64,000 nt of DNA from an uncultured Oscillospiraceae bacterium (GCA_905192745.1 CAJJLZ010000013.1:6642-70641); one strand, 5' to 3'. Shown: positions 9,063 through 17,114, counted from the stretch's first letter. Numbers and translations are program-made. Notes: generated from the sequence alone by a model not told the origin.

Positions 9063-10007
9063 GTGAAATTCCTGTGGCGCTTGGGCGCAGCGGCTTTGGT
9101 CTCCGTTCTCCTCGTTTCTCTGGCGGGCTGTACCTCCGGCGCGCGTCCGGGAGGAAACGACGGTTCCGAAACCTCGTCAACTTCCTCCACAACGCCCCCT
9201 CCCCCCGATGTCCGCACTCTGTTTCAGGAAATCGACGCCACGATGGATCGGCTCACCTCTCTGGACGCGGATTTTTCTCTGCGTATGACCACTATCCTCG
9301 GCGAATCCTCTCTGGTCACGAATATGTCGGGGAATCTCCGTATGGCCGGCCTGCCGGACAAGCCGGTGTTTACGGCCGACATTACCACCTCTTCCATGGG
9401 ACAGTCCGTTTCCCTGTCTCTGTATTACGCGGACAAGATGCTCTATCTCGCCGGGAAGGACGCCTATATGGATTCCAAGATCAAGGTCCCCGTACCAACG
9501 GACGATTCGGGGGACGCCGACGAGGAAACGGCGGCCTTGCTGGAAGAAAAAATAAAGCCGAAGCTGGAGAAAATACTGGAGTCCGCCGCCGTCGTTGAGA
9601 AAGGCGGCGACGCGCAGGTCACCCTGACCATTCCGTCCGCCGATCTTTGGGATCTGGCGGAAATTCTGGCTGCCGGGATACCGGAGGACACGTTCTCCGG
9701 CGATCTGGATCTTTCCGAACAGCCCGAGTTGTCCGATATGAAAGTTACCCTGACCATAGACAGCGACCGTTATCTGACCGAAATGCTTATGGAAGGCGAG
9801 ATCACCGCTCCCATGCAGACGGAGGACGCGTCCTCTCCCGTCTCGTCTGAACCGACCACCATCCGTCTCTCCTTTTCGACGAAGCTCAATCATCCGGGCG
9901 AACCGGCAGAGGTCACCCCGCCCGCTGATCTGGACGCTTATCAGGAGCAGCCCACGGACGACGAGAACCTCTGGGAAGAAGAATTCTCCGGTTATGAGCT
10001 GCTCTGA
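9063..10007 (+). CDS. Secreted lipoprotein A
   Basis: 314 residues, starting at GTG 9063 after AAGAAGGG. A lipoprotein signal peptide ends in the lipobox L-V-S-L-A-G-C at residue 22, so the protein is probably anchored outside the membrane. A Ser/Thr/Pro-rich linker follows (about 25-45), then a repeat-poor beta-rich body. The body contains the pattern GQSVSLSLYYADKMLY, which reappears as GQSVPMASYYADGFSY in the next gene. Length and texture resemble the DUF6612/LolA-like lipoprotein groups, but I cannot assign a family with certainty. Ligand unknown. Confidence 0.7.
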   Translation: MKFLWRLGAAALVSVLLVSLAGCTSGARPGGNDGSETSSTSSTTPPPPDVRTLFQEIDATMDRLTSLDADFSLRMTTILGESSLVTNMSGNLRMAGLPDKPVFTADITTSSMGQSVSLSLYYADKMLYLAGKDAYMDSKIKVPVPTDDSGDADEETAALLEEKIKPKLEKILESAAVVEKGGDAQVTLTIPSADLWDLAEILAAGIPEDTFSGDLDLSEQPELSDMKVTLTIDSDRYLTEMLMEGEITAPMQTEDASSPVSSEPTTIRLSFSTKLNHPGEPAEVTPPADLDAYQEQPTDDENLWEEEFSGYELL

Positions 10008-10075
10008 ATCCACCCCTTTTCCCGTCGCCGGCAATTTCCTGAAAATAAAAATTTGAAAGCAATGGAGGAAACCCT

Positions 10076-10942
10076 ATGAATCGCCTTTTCCGGATCGGCG
10101 CGGCCTCGCTGGCCGCCGTTCTTCTGCTCTCTCTGGCCGGCTGTTCCGGCACCCCCGATCAGGGCGGAACCAGCTCCGCCGCCACCACGACCACGGCGGC
10201 GAAGCCGGACGCCTGGGCGCTGTTCAAAACGGCGGCCGAAAAAAGCGGCGCATTAACGTCCGTCAATGCGGACTATACCGTGAAAGTCAAAGTCGAGGTC
10301 GAGGGCTCCGCGATCGCTACCAACATATCCGGAAACGTCAAGTCCTCCGGGGAAGGAGACGCTCGGAAAGCGGCCGTCACCGGCACCATGGAAATGCTGG
10401 GACAGTCGGTGCCCATGGCTTCGTATTATGCGGACGGCTTTTCCTACGCCGAAACGCTCGGCATGAAAATAAAGACTCCCGTTTCCTATGAAGACTTTGC
10501 CGGGGAAGCCGGCTATTCCTTCGCCGATACCGACGAGATGAACGAAACCGATTTTAAGAGCGCGGCCGTAACGGAAGAAAACGGCTTAACCAAAATCGCC
10601 CTGCCGATGTCCGAGGCGCTGGCTAAAAAGCTGGCCGGCACGGCGGCGGAAAGCGCCGCCGAAGGGCTCGGCGAAACAAAGTTCACGGACTTCAAGGCCG
10701 TCTTTGTCATTGACGCGGCGGGATACCTCTCCGAGATGACCGTCGACTGCACGGCTTCCGCAACGATGGATCTCTCCGATCCGACCGGCAGCGGCGACGA
10801 ATCCGCCGCGCAGCAGGAAATGACAATGGTAATAAATATGGCGATGAAGTATGTGAACCCGGGCGAGGAAGTCACCGTTACCCTGCCGGAAAACCTGGAC
10901 GAGTACGAGGACATGGGCGATCTGAGCGGCCTCGACGCCTGA
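10076..10942 (+). CDS. Secreted lipoprotein B (paralogue of A)
   Basis: 288 residues. Signal peptide with lipobox L-S-L-A-G-C near residue 23, then an Ala/Thr-rich linker and a body paralogous to the preceding gene. Shared features are an N-terminal helix ending in LTSVNADYTVKVKV, a GQSVPMASYYADG strand, a late Met-rich strand, and VNPGEEVTVTLPENLDEY near the end. AATGGAGGAAA precedes the ATG. The two genes sit 68 bases apart on one strand and probably share the upstream promoter. Function unknown. Confidence 0.7.
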   Translation: MNRLFRIGAASLAAVLLLSLAGCSGTPDQGGTSSAATTTTAAKPDAWALFKTAAEKSGALTSVNADYTVKVKVEVEGSAIATNISGNVKSSGEGDARKAAVTGTMEMLGQSVPMASYYADGFSYAETLGMKIKTPVSYEDFAGEAGYSFADTDEMNETDFKSAAVTEENGLTKIALPMSEALAKKLAGTAAESAAEGLGETKFTDFKAVFVIDAAGYLSEMTVDCTASATMDLSDPTGSGDESAAQQEMTMVINMAMKYVNPGEEVTVTLPENLDEYEDMGDLSGLDA

Positions 10943-11010
10943 CCGGCCCCCCTGTCTGCCCGTCCGGGCGGCATCCACGGCGTCCCCTTATGGATAAACG
11001 GGTTTTTAAA

Positions 11011-11045
11011 GATCGGCGGCGTCTCCGGACGCCGCCGATCTTTTA
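11011..11045 (+). terminator. Intrinsic terminator after the lipoproteins
   Basis: A 13-bp stem (GATCGGCGGCGTC / GACGCCGCCGATC) with a four-base loop, followed by TTTT at 11041. Confidence 0.9.
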
Positions 11046-11250
11046 ATATTTTCGTTTTGTTTACATTCCCCGGCGGTGAAAGCGGTAAAATAGGGACATA
11101 ATGAAAAGGCGGCCGTTTAGCGCCGCTTTCGGGAGCAGACCGGGCGAAGGCGGAAGATCCGGAACCGGCCGCGTTCGAATGAATCGGCGCGGTTTTGCCG
11201 CCGCGTCTTTCCTGCTCTTCCAATCTTCACGAAAAGGACGGGATTCCCTT

Positions 11251-11964
11251 ATGGCCGAACTGATCCGTATTACCGATATGTACAAAATCTATAACCCCGG
11301 CCCAAACGAAGTGCGGGCGCTGGACGGGGTTTCCCTCACGGTGGACGAGGGCGAGTTCGTTGCGATCGTCGGCCATTCCGGTTCGGGAAAATCCACCCTG
11401 ATGAACATGCTGGGCTGTCTGGATACGCCCACCACCGGCGAATACTTTCTCGAGGGAAAAAACGTCGCCCAGTTGTCGGACGACGAGTTGTCCGACATCC
11501 GCAACCGGCATATCGGCTTTATTTTTCAGGGCTTCAACCTCATCCCCAGCCTGAACGCGCTGGAAAATGTGGAACTGCCCCTGATCTACCGCGGGATGCC
11601 GAAGGACGAGCGGCAGAAAATCGCTGCTGAAAGCCTGACCCGGGTGGGGCTGGAGCATCGGATCCGTCACCGGCCGGCCGAAATGTCGGGCGGCCAGCAG
11701 CAGCGGGTTGCGATCGCCCGCGCCATCGCCGCCCGTCCCCCCATCATTCTGGCGGACGAGCCGACCGGCAATCTGGACACCGCCTCGGGCAGCGACGTGA
11801 TGCAGATTCTCCGGGAGCTGAACGCGGAAGGCCGCACGGTCATCCTGATTACTCACGACAATGAGATCGCCGCCACTGCGAAACGGATTGTCCGCATTCA
11901 GGACGGCCGGATTGTGACGGATGAGCCGAACGTTCCTTCCCCTCTTCCGATAAACGCGGAATAG
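11251..11964 (+). CDS. ABC transporter ATP-binding protein (MacB/LolD type)
   Basis: 237 residues. Walker A G-H-S-G-S-G-K-S-T near residue 40, Q-loop FIFQGFNLIPSL, signature M-S-G-G-Q-Q-Q-R-V near 144, Walker B ILADEPTGNLD near 166 and H-loop ITHD near 200. NLDTASG after Walker B is typical of the LolD/MacB/FtsE group, which drives mechanotransmission permeases exporting lipoproteins, peptides or antibiotics. The start at 11251 has AAAAGGAC upstream; an in-frame ATG at 11101 would add an unrelated Arg-rich leader. No permease gene is adjacent: the next gene is convergent. Confidence 0.85.
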   Translation: MAELIRITDMYKIYNPGPNEVRALDGVSLTVDEGEFVAIVGHSGSGKSTLMNMLGCLDTPTTGEYFLEGKNVAQLSDDELSDIRNRHIGFIFQGFNLIPSLNALENVELPLIYRGMPKDERQKIAAESLTRVGLEHRIRHRPAEMSGGQQQRVAIARAIAARPPIILADEPTGNLDTASGSDVMQILRELNAEGRTVILITHDNEIAATAKRIVRIQDGRIVTDEPNVPSPLPINAE

Positions 11965-11990
11965 AATACGCTGTAAATGACCGCACAACG

Positions 11991-12030
11991 GAGGGGCAGG
12001 GATGGATTCATCCCCGCCCCCTCTCAATTT
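11991..12030 (+). terminator. Terminator between convergent genes
   Basis: GAGGGG..GGGATG (11991-12004) pairs with CATCCC..CCCC.TC (12009-12023), followed by CAATTTT. It ends the ABC ATPase transcript. Confidence 0.6.
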
Positions 12031-12037
12031 TCCTCTT

Positions 12038-12466
12038 TTATTCCCCTTCCATCGCCGTTTCGCCGTACAGTTCCGTGCAGACGAAATCGTACAGTTCCCT
12101 CGCAATCCCGCAAATCTCCCCTACCCGTTCCTCGGAAAGGCGCAGGTCAATATCCGAGGGATACCGCGTTTCGATATACAGCCGGTTCAGCCGGGTGGTG
12201 TCGTTCAGCCAGCGGGAAAAGCCGCGGTTATGCTTCATCGCCTGCCGGCAGAGCCAGGTCAGGTTGTGGCCGTCCACCAGCACCCCCGTCCGGTCGATCA
12301 GATAAGCCTTCAGCGCTTTTTCCATCCCCTGCTGGCAATGAAAAGCCGCGACCTCCACGCATTGCCCCTGCTCCAGCAGAAGGCGCGCGGCCAGCAGGTC
12401 TCCGGCGGCAATTTCCAGCCAGTCGAAAAATTTCCGGCTGTCTCCGGAATGTCTAGTCGGCCGCAT
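12038..12466 (-). CDS. HEPN domain protein
   Basis: About 142 residues. All-helical HEPN domain (PF05168 type) with the helix KFFDWLEIAAGDLLAARLLLE, then FHCQQGMEKALKAYLI, the HNLTWLC loop, and the family tail pattern L-Y-I-E-T-R-Y-P-S-D. HEPN proteins are often RNases or nucleotide-binding partners of minimal nucleotidyltransferases (MNT). The ATG at 12466 overlaps the end of the nucleotidyltransferase-like gene, so the two are translationally coupled as in HEPN/MNT toxin-antitoxin pairs. Whether the pair is toxic is not shown. Confidence 0.75.
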   Translation of the reverse strand: MRPTRHSGDSRKFFDWLEIAAGDLLAARLLLEQGQCVEVAAFHCQQGMEKALKAYLIDRTGVLVDGHNLTWLCRQAMKHNRGFSRWLNDTTRLNRLYIETRYPSDIDLRLSEERVGEICGIARELYDFVCTELYGETAMEGE

Positions 12467-12758
12467 ACAGCACCCTCCCCGTATCCCGGATATGCCGGGC
12501 AAAGCTCAGTTCGGTGCCCAACAGAAGCCGCCATTCCTCCTCCGTATATACCAGCAGGTCAAACGGTAGCTCGGATTCCAGCTCCGCATACAGGCGTCCC
12601 TCCGCCTCCCGCGCATCCCCCGACGGGACGATAACACAGAGCTTGACGGCGGTAAGCGCCCCGTCGGGACTGGTTTTCTGGTGAAAAACGTAGATTTTTT
12701 TCGGCGCGCAGAGACGCACAATATCATCCCGCAGCGCTGAGAGTAACGGCGATCCCAT
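12453..12758 (-). CDS. Degenerate MNT-type nucleotidyltransferase partner
   Basis: 101 residues with the secondary-structure order of a minimal nucleotidyltransferase: helix, strand KIYVFHQK, loop, strand AVKLCVIVP, then ELPFDLLVYTEEEWRLL. The usual catalytic GSxARG motif is replaced by HQKTSPDG, and the D-x-D of the second strand is replaced by V-K-L. The D-L-L-V-Y-T-E-E-E-W ending is typical of MNT partners of HEPN proteins. Catalysis is therefore doubtful. It overlaps the HEPN gene by 14 bases. Confidence 0.6.
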   Translation of the reverse strand: MGSPLLSALRDDIVRLCAPKKIYVFHQKTSPDGALTAVKLCVIVPSGDAREAEGRLYAELESELPFDLLVYTEEEWRLLLGTELSFARHIRDTGRVLYAAD

Positions 12759-12914
12759 TTTCCGGCCTCCTTATCCTCGTACCGATTGCATGAATTTCAT
12801 ACCGGCCTTTGCCGGCGGCGGACCTTTCCGCGAAGCGGCGAAAAGTCAAAGACACCGCCGCGTTTCCCCAAAACATAGTATAGCATAAATCCGCAGGAAA
12901 AACAGCGGCGGGAA

Positions 12915-12944
12915 TTGACAAAGCCCCGGACCATGGTGTACACT
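12915..12944 (+). promoter_or_regulatory. Candidate promoter of tRNA-Arg
   Basis: TTGACA (12915-12920), 18-base spacer, TACACT (12939-12944), about 118 bases before the tRNA. The 304-base gap 12759-13062 holds this and no gene. Confidence 0.5.
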
Positions 12945-13062
12945 GTCGGTTGTACCGGCTGTTTTTCCACCCGCTTCCACAGTTGGATGGCCCCGGCAAG
13001 GCCCTTCCGGGATTATAACGGAACAGTCCTTTGTAAAACGGAATATTTTTTCTATATGCTAT

Positions 13063-13137
13063 GCCCCCGTAGTTAAATGGATATAACAAACCCCTCCTAA
13101 GGGTTAGTTGTGAGTTCGATTCTCGCCGGGGGTGCCA
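13063..13137 (+). tRNA. tRNA-Arg (anticodon CCU)
   Basis: A 75-base cloverleaf with encoded CCA. Acceptor GCCCCCG (13063-13069) pairs with CGGGGGT, D-arm GTTA/TAAC, anticodon arm AACCC-CTCCTAA-GGGTT with CCT at the anticodon, T-arm with TTCGATT loop. It reads AGG codons, which are rare in this GC-rich sequence. Confidence 0.95.
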
Positions 13138-13147
13138 AAGAACCGAC

Positions 13148-13185
13148 GCCGCAAGCCGCTTTTCGTGGTTTGCGGCGCTTTTTTG
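13148..13185 (+). terminator. Terminator after tRNA-Arg
   Basis: GCCGCAAGCC (13148-13157) pairs with GGTTTGCGGC (13167-13176), then GC and a run of six T. Confidence 0.85.
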
Positions 13186-13341
13186 TCATCCATTTCCCTG
13201 TGTTTGGCAATTCTCTTTTGAGAGAGTATCTATTCGTTTTTATTGTATGCGCGGCTTTTTGCGTACGCAGATATCTCCCCGCCCGGCTTAAAACGCAGTC
13301 TCTGCGCAATTCATTGAAATATCTTCCAACGCATGCTATCA

Positions 13342-13545
13342 TGACACTAAAATACGCATTCCATTTCATACCTTATCAAAACAGAAACAGAGGTTTATGA
13401 TCTGGAAGTCTTTAAAGCCCGGATGGCGGCCGGACACTGCTGTCCCTGACCCAGCAAGAATTCCAACAGCCTCTCTGTCTATGATATTGAATTGGAGAAT
13501 GGCTTCCGCGGCCTTCGGAAAATGGAAAAAGAAAAACAAAACGGT
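13342..13545 (+). pseudogene. Possible broken small gene in a 625-base gap
   Basis: Between the tRNA terminator and the next gene I see no intact gene. One + frame reads VYDLEVFKARMAAGHCCP, hits a single TGA at 13447, and continues in the same frame with NSLSVYDIELENGFRGLRK and more lysine-rich sequence. No start codon or ribosome binding site is evident. It could be a decayed gene or chance; I do not recognise a family. Confidence 0.2.
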
Positions 13546-13762
13546 ATCCCTCGCATTCTTTTCTCCTGTCCGCCAAAGCGAGCTTGCCATAATAAAAGAG
13601 ACGGCCGAAGCTCTCTGGAATGACCTTTCGAAAATCGAGGTTATGGCGTGACCTGTAAGGCGAAAAGGACCGCCGCTCCAAACGGGGCCGTACCGACGCC
13701 TCCTTGCGGAATACATGTTTTGATAAGCCGCTTTCACCGCCGGAGCCTTCTCTTCCCGGAGA

Positions 13763-14764
13763 TCATCTCAGGTCGGCGATCAGGCGGGGAATATCCCGCT
13801 TCTCCGTCTCATAGGCCCTTTCCAGACGACCGGCCGCGTCCATGCGCTCCAGCACCGACGAATCGCCCGTGGCATTGAATTTCAGCAGGATCATCCGCAG
13901 CTTATCCATCTCCAGCGTCCAAGTCCGGCAGCGGGCTTCATGCTCTTTGCCATGCATAAGTCGTCCCTGCTCCGCAAGATACGCGACGCTGTTTTCCAGC
14001 AGGCGCTTATGATAGTATATCAGATGAAACGCGGTGCGAATTACCGCCGGCGTGCCGTTTGCCGCGGTATCCCGGATATACCGCGCGAGCGCGGGGTATA
14101 CCTCCACTCCGTACACATAGTCGGTGCGGTACTGCGGCAGTCCGGGATACAGATCCGCGCTGGTGATCCCGCTTTCCCCCCGGACATAGCTGCCGAGGTC
14201 CCGCGCGTATTTGTCCATTTCAAACGCAAAGGCGGCGTCCCGAAACTCCAGAAGATCCACTCCCTGCAGGTAATCCCCCGCATCCAGCCCCTCCAGATGG
14301 CCGGTATCCAGCTCTTCCCGGGTACAGTTCAGCCGTTCATAATGGAACTGAAAATCCCGGAAATACAGGGTATCGCCGTCATATCCATAAAGGAACATAT
14401 CGTGCGGGAAATGCCGCGGGTCGTTGAGAGCGGACAGATAAAACCGATCATACCGGCAAAAGGCGTACAAGCCCTGATCAAGGGAATCGGTGATAAAATC
14501 GGAAAACCGCTTCCAATGGCTCCGGATCAGCGCATGGGGCACGTTGTGCCGGACAATCCACGGGCAGTTGTTCCAGATATCCACCTTAAGAAAATCCGCG
14601 GTATAATTGGTATACATCTCCCGATGGCAGTATATCTGTTTGTAATTGTTGTGAATCCAGGGCATGACCTCCTCCCGTCTGGTCAGCAGGATGGAAAACA
14701 GCGCCGCATCCTGAGGATAATATGGGCTCTCCGGATCAGCGGTCGGCAAAATGGTTTTCGCCAT
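13763..14764 (-). CDS. Uncharacterised 333-aa protein
   Basis: 333 residues, soluble, rich in aromatic residues and Asp/His/Arg. The N-terminal half has DAALFSILLTRREEVMPWIHNN and a run of Tyr/Trp/Asn residues, then FPHDMFLYGYDGDTLYFRDFQF. The C-terminal half is mostly helical (TAFHLIYYHKRLLENSVAYL; MDKLRMILLKFNA). The phrase HPHD/FPHDMFLYGYD resembles proteins seen beside peptide and antibiotic biosynthesis genes in Firmicutes, but I cannot name a family. No membrane segment or signal peptide. It stands alone. Confidence 0.6.
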   Translation of the reverse strand: MAKTILPTADPESPYYPQDAALFSILLTRREEVMPWIHNNYKQIYCHREMYTNYTADFLKVDIWNNCPWIVRHNVPHALIRSHWKRFSDFITDSLDQGLYAFCRYDRFYLSALNDPRHFPHDMFLYGYDGDTLYFRDFQFHYERLNCTREELDTGHLEGLDAGDYLQGVDLLEFRDAAFAFEMDKYARDLGSYVRGESGITSADLYPGLPQYRTDYVYGVEVYPALARYIRDTAANGTPAVIRTAFHLIYYHKRLLENSVAYLAEQGRLMHGKEHEARCRTWTLEMDKLRMILLKFNATGDSSVLERMDAAGRLERAYETEKRDIPRLIADLR

Positions 14765-14824
14765 GCAGGCACCCTCCCTTCGCGGCGGTATGCCGCGCTT
14801 TCTGTTTTCCGTATATTACCATAG

Positions 14825-15085
14825 ATTCCGACAAATTACAACCACCGCCCAAGTCTCCTCCATGTCGAATTCCCCTACGACGTGAAAGAGGAATTCGGAA
14901 AGGGCCGGGTACCGGTTTCCGCTACCTTTGACGGGGAACCGTACGACGGCAGTTTGGTGAGAATGGGTACTCCGGGCCATATTCTCGGCCTGCGGAAGGA
15001 TATCCGGACAAAAATCGGGAAACAGCCGGGGGATACCGTCGCCGTCCGGCTGTGGGAAAGGGATCCCGCCGCCGGAAAAAAATAA
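14825..15085 (+). pseudogene. DUF1905 protein, 5'-truncated
   Basis: The frame encodes most of a DUF1905 domain: HVEFPYDVKEEFGKGRVPV, FDGEPYDGSLVRMG, GLRKDIRTKIGKQPGDTV, VRLWERD. Homologous residues (HVEFPYDV) extend upstream of the first possible start, GTG 14882, to a TAG at 14822 with no start codon between. About 20 N-terminal residues of the family are missing. Either the gene lost its 5' end or a shortened protein starts at the GTG. No good ribosome binding site precedes the GTG. Confidence 0.55.
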
Positions 15086-15090
15086 AGCCT

Positions 15091-15126
15091 TCCTCCCCGC
15101 GAAAGCCAGAGCTTTCGTGGGGGAGC
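15091..15126 (+). terminator. Stem-loop after the DUF1905 remnant
   Basis: CTCCCCGCGAAAGC and GCTTTCGTGGGGGAG form a strong stem; the following sequence has only a short T run, so termination may be weak. Confidence 0.45.
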
Positions 15127-15235
15127 TTTGCGAATGCACGGCGTTCGTTTTTATAGGAAAAATATCCTTTTCAAAGGGATAAGCCGTCCCTCCACCGTCC
15201 ATACTAGGGGCAGGAGATCAAAGGAGGTGAAGGAA

Positions 15236-15409
15236 ATGAGCCCGAAGGAACTGATGTATATTGAGGACGCGCTCGGCCACGAGAAATTCCTGAAAACCCA
15301 GTGTCAGGAAGCGGTACAGAACCTGCAGGACGGCGAGCTGAAGAACTGTGTACAGCAGCTGATGAACAAGCACCAGCAGCTGTTCGACAGCTTCTACCAG
15401 CTGGTGTAA
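15236..15409 (+). CDS. Small spore-coat-type protein (57 aa)
   Basis: 57 residues starting at 15236 after a near-perfect AAAGGAGGTGA. The sequence MSPKELMYIEDALGHEKFL, KTQCQEAVQNLQD and MNKHQQLFDSFYQLV is helical and ferritin-like. It matches the small partner commonly found just upstream of CotF-type coat proteins in Clostridia. The next gene, 51 bases downstream, is such a CotF-type protein, supporting a role in the spore coat. Any sporulation promoter upstream was not resolved. Confidence 0.65.
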   Translation: MSPKELMYIEDALGHEKFLKTQCQEAVQNLQDGELKNCVQQLMNKHQQLFDSFYQLV

Positions 15410-15460
15410 AACCGGCCCCCCTTATTTCAAAACCTTAATAACTGAAAAGGAGAGATCGCC

Positions 15461-15706
15461 ATGGACGACAAATGCCTGATGGAAAATATCCTGCTGACTA
15501 CCAAAGGCGTCTGCGATTTATATCTGCACGGCGCCATTGAGTCCAACACCGCGAACGTGCATTCCGCATTCGATACCGCGCTGAAGGATTCTCTTACCAT
15601 GCAGGACGATATCTATAAAAAAATGGCGGCCAAAGGCTGGTATCCGACCGAACAGGCGGAACAGCAGAAGCTGCAGCAGGTAAAGCAGAAATTCGCCAAT
15701 CAATAA
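15461..15706 (+). CDS. CotF-family spore coat protein
   Basis: 81 residues: MDDKCLMENILLTTKGVCDLYLHG, then SNTANVHSAFDTALKDSLTMQDDIYKKM and the C-terminal AAKGWYPTEQAEQQKLQQ. This is the short CotF/coat-F form of clostridial genomes, a helical protein of the spore coat. AAAGGAGAGA precedes the ATG. It forms a two-gene unit with the 57-aa protein before it. Confidence 0.8.
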   Translation: MDDKCLMENILLTTKGVCDLYLHGAIESNTANVHSAFDTALKDSLTMQDDIYKKMAAKGWYPTEQAEQQKLQQVKQKFANQ

Positions 15707-15888
15707 ACCGGGCGGGTCTTTCGTCTTCCCGGTCGCCGGCCTCGGAAAACCGCGGCGGGAATGCATGACGCGTTCCCGCCGCGGCATTTTTTGTACATTT
15801 TCGGAGGGCCGGTCACCTTCCCTCCCGCCTGATCCCAAACAGAAAACCGGTTGGGAACCGCTTTTCCATCCATCCGAAACCGGATGGC

Positions 15889-15917
15889 TTGACAGGCGCC
15901 GTCTCCCGCGGTATGCT
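15889..15917 (+). promoter_or_regulatory. Promoter of the GNAT gene
   Basis: Consensus TTGACA (15889-15894), 17-base spacer and TATGCT (15912-15917), 30 bases before the ATG. Confidence 0.7.
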
Positions 15918-15947
15918 GAAACGGAAAAAGCTGTTGGAGGCGACATC

Positions 15948-16421
15948 ATGCGGGTCCTTCCCTTCCACTTCTACGATTCTTTTCCGCTGGACGACGGGGA
16001 AATTTATCTGCGTCTGCTGGAAACCGCGCCTCCGCAACCCGAAAAGGGCTTTGTCCCCACCTACCGTTTCTCCATCGTCCGCCGGGCGGACGATGAGGCG
16101 GTGGGCCGCTGCGACCTGCGGGTCGGCTTCAATGAATCGCTGTTTTATGCCGGGAATATCGGGTATCGGATTTTCGATCCCTTTCGCGGCAATCACTACG
16201 CGCTGAAGGCCTGCCGCCTGCTGCTGGAACTCGCGAAGAAGCACCGGATGCCGCAGGTGGTGATTACCTGCCGCCCGGATAACCTCCCCTCCCGCCGTAC
16301 CTGTGAGGCGCTCGGCGCGCAGCTCGGCGGGATCGTGACGCTGCCTCCCGGCCATGAGCTCTACCGGGCGGGGGATCGTCAGGAATGCCGCTATATCCTG
16401 AATTTTGACGAATTTCGTTAA
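15948..16421 (+). CDS. GNAT-family N-acetyltransferase
   Basis: 157 residues starting MRVLPFHFYDSF after GGAGG. GNAT fold with FSIVRRADDEAVGRCDLRVGF, the strand and bulge GNIGYRIFDPFRGNHYALKACRLLLELAKK, and the late CRPDNLPSRRTCEALGA, typical of RimJ/RimL-type enzymes that use acetyl-CoA. The acetyl-CoA loop F-R-G-N-H-Y is a variant of Q/RxxGxG/A. It is transcribed alone from a close promoter. Substrate unknown. Confidence 0.8.
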   Translation: MRVLPFHFYDSFPLDDGEIYLRLLETAPPQPEKGFVPTYRFSIVRRADDEAVGRCDLRVGFNESLFYAGNIGYRIFDPFRGNHYALKACRLLLELAKKHRMPQVVITCRPDNLPSRRTCEALGAQLGGIVTLPPGHELYRAGDRQECRYILNFDEFR

Positions 16422-16525
16422 GTCTCCGGCATCCCGGAATCCGATCCGCTTTCCTTTTCATTTTTGCCGCCGCGTTTTCCGGTCGTTCATCGGGAAACCC
16501 CGGCCGGCAGTGAAAAAACGAACTG

Positions 16526-16544
16526 CGGAAATTTTTCCGTTTTT
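16526..16544 (+). terminator. Weak terminator after the GNAT gene
   Basis: CGGAA/TTCCG (16526-16530 and 16535-16539) with a four-base loop, then five T. The stem is only five base pairs. Confidence 0.35.
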
Positions 16545-16598
16545 GGAATAAAACCCGATCCGCCCGCAAAAGCTATTCCCAGAAAGGTTGGGTGGAGC

Positions 16599-16964
16599 AT
16601 GGATTTTTGGATGATTCTCAAAGCGTTTCTGGTTGGCGGCGCGATCTGCGTGATCGGTCAGCTGCTGATTGATTACACTTCGATGACCCCGGCCCGCATT
16701 TTAGTGCTGTTTGTCACCATGGGCGTGGTGCTGACCGCCGTCGGGCTGTATGAGCCTCTGGTGCAATTCGCGGGCGGCGGGGCGACCGTGCCGCTGACCG
16801 GCTTCGGCTATACTCTGGCCAAAGGGGTGCAGGAGGCCGTTAAGGAGCAGGGACTGCTCGGCGCTCTCACCGGGGGGATCACCGGCGCGGCCGGCGGAAT
16901 CGCCGCCTCCATTTTTCTTGGATTTCTCTTTGCGCTGGTGGCCAAATCCGGCGACAAATCCTGA
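16599..16964 (+). CDS. spoVAE: Stage V sporulation protein AE (SpoVAEB type)
   Basis: 121 residues, matching B. subtilis SpoVAEB along the length: MDFWMILKAFLVGGAICVIGQL, then LTPAR-like MTPARI, VVLTAVGLYEPLVQFAGGGATVPLTGFG, and a final GGIAASIFLGFLFALV. Three to four membrane segments. SpoVA proteins form the inner-membrane channel moving Ca-dipicolinate during spore formation and germination. GGTTGGGTGGAGC precedes the ATG. spoVAC and spoVAD, usual neighbours, are not in this window. Confidence 0.9.
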   Translation: MDFWMILKAFLVGGAICVIGQLLIDYTSMTPARILVLFVTMGVVLTAVGLYEPLVQFAGGGATVPLTGFGYTLAKGVQEAVKEQGLLGALTGGITGAAGGIAASIFLGFLFALVAKSGDKS

Positions 16965-17114
16965 GTTCCATACAGGCGGTGTCTCCGATTTTTCTCTCCG
17001 GTATGCCTTGCTTTAAGCCGGGGTTGCAATTTCCATATTTTTACTGTAATATAAAGAGGGCACGGTTTTCCACAAACCGGACGGCTCCCGTGGAAAAGAG
17101 AAAGGAGAATCACC

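Noticed and set aside
13055..13060. TATGCT as the tRNA promoter -10
   Set aside because: It lies three bases before the mature tRNA, leaving no room for a transcription start; the pair at 12915-12944 fits better.
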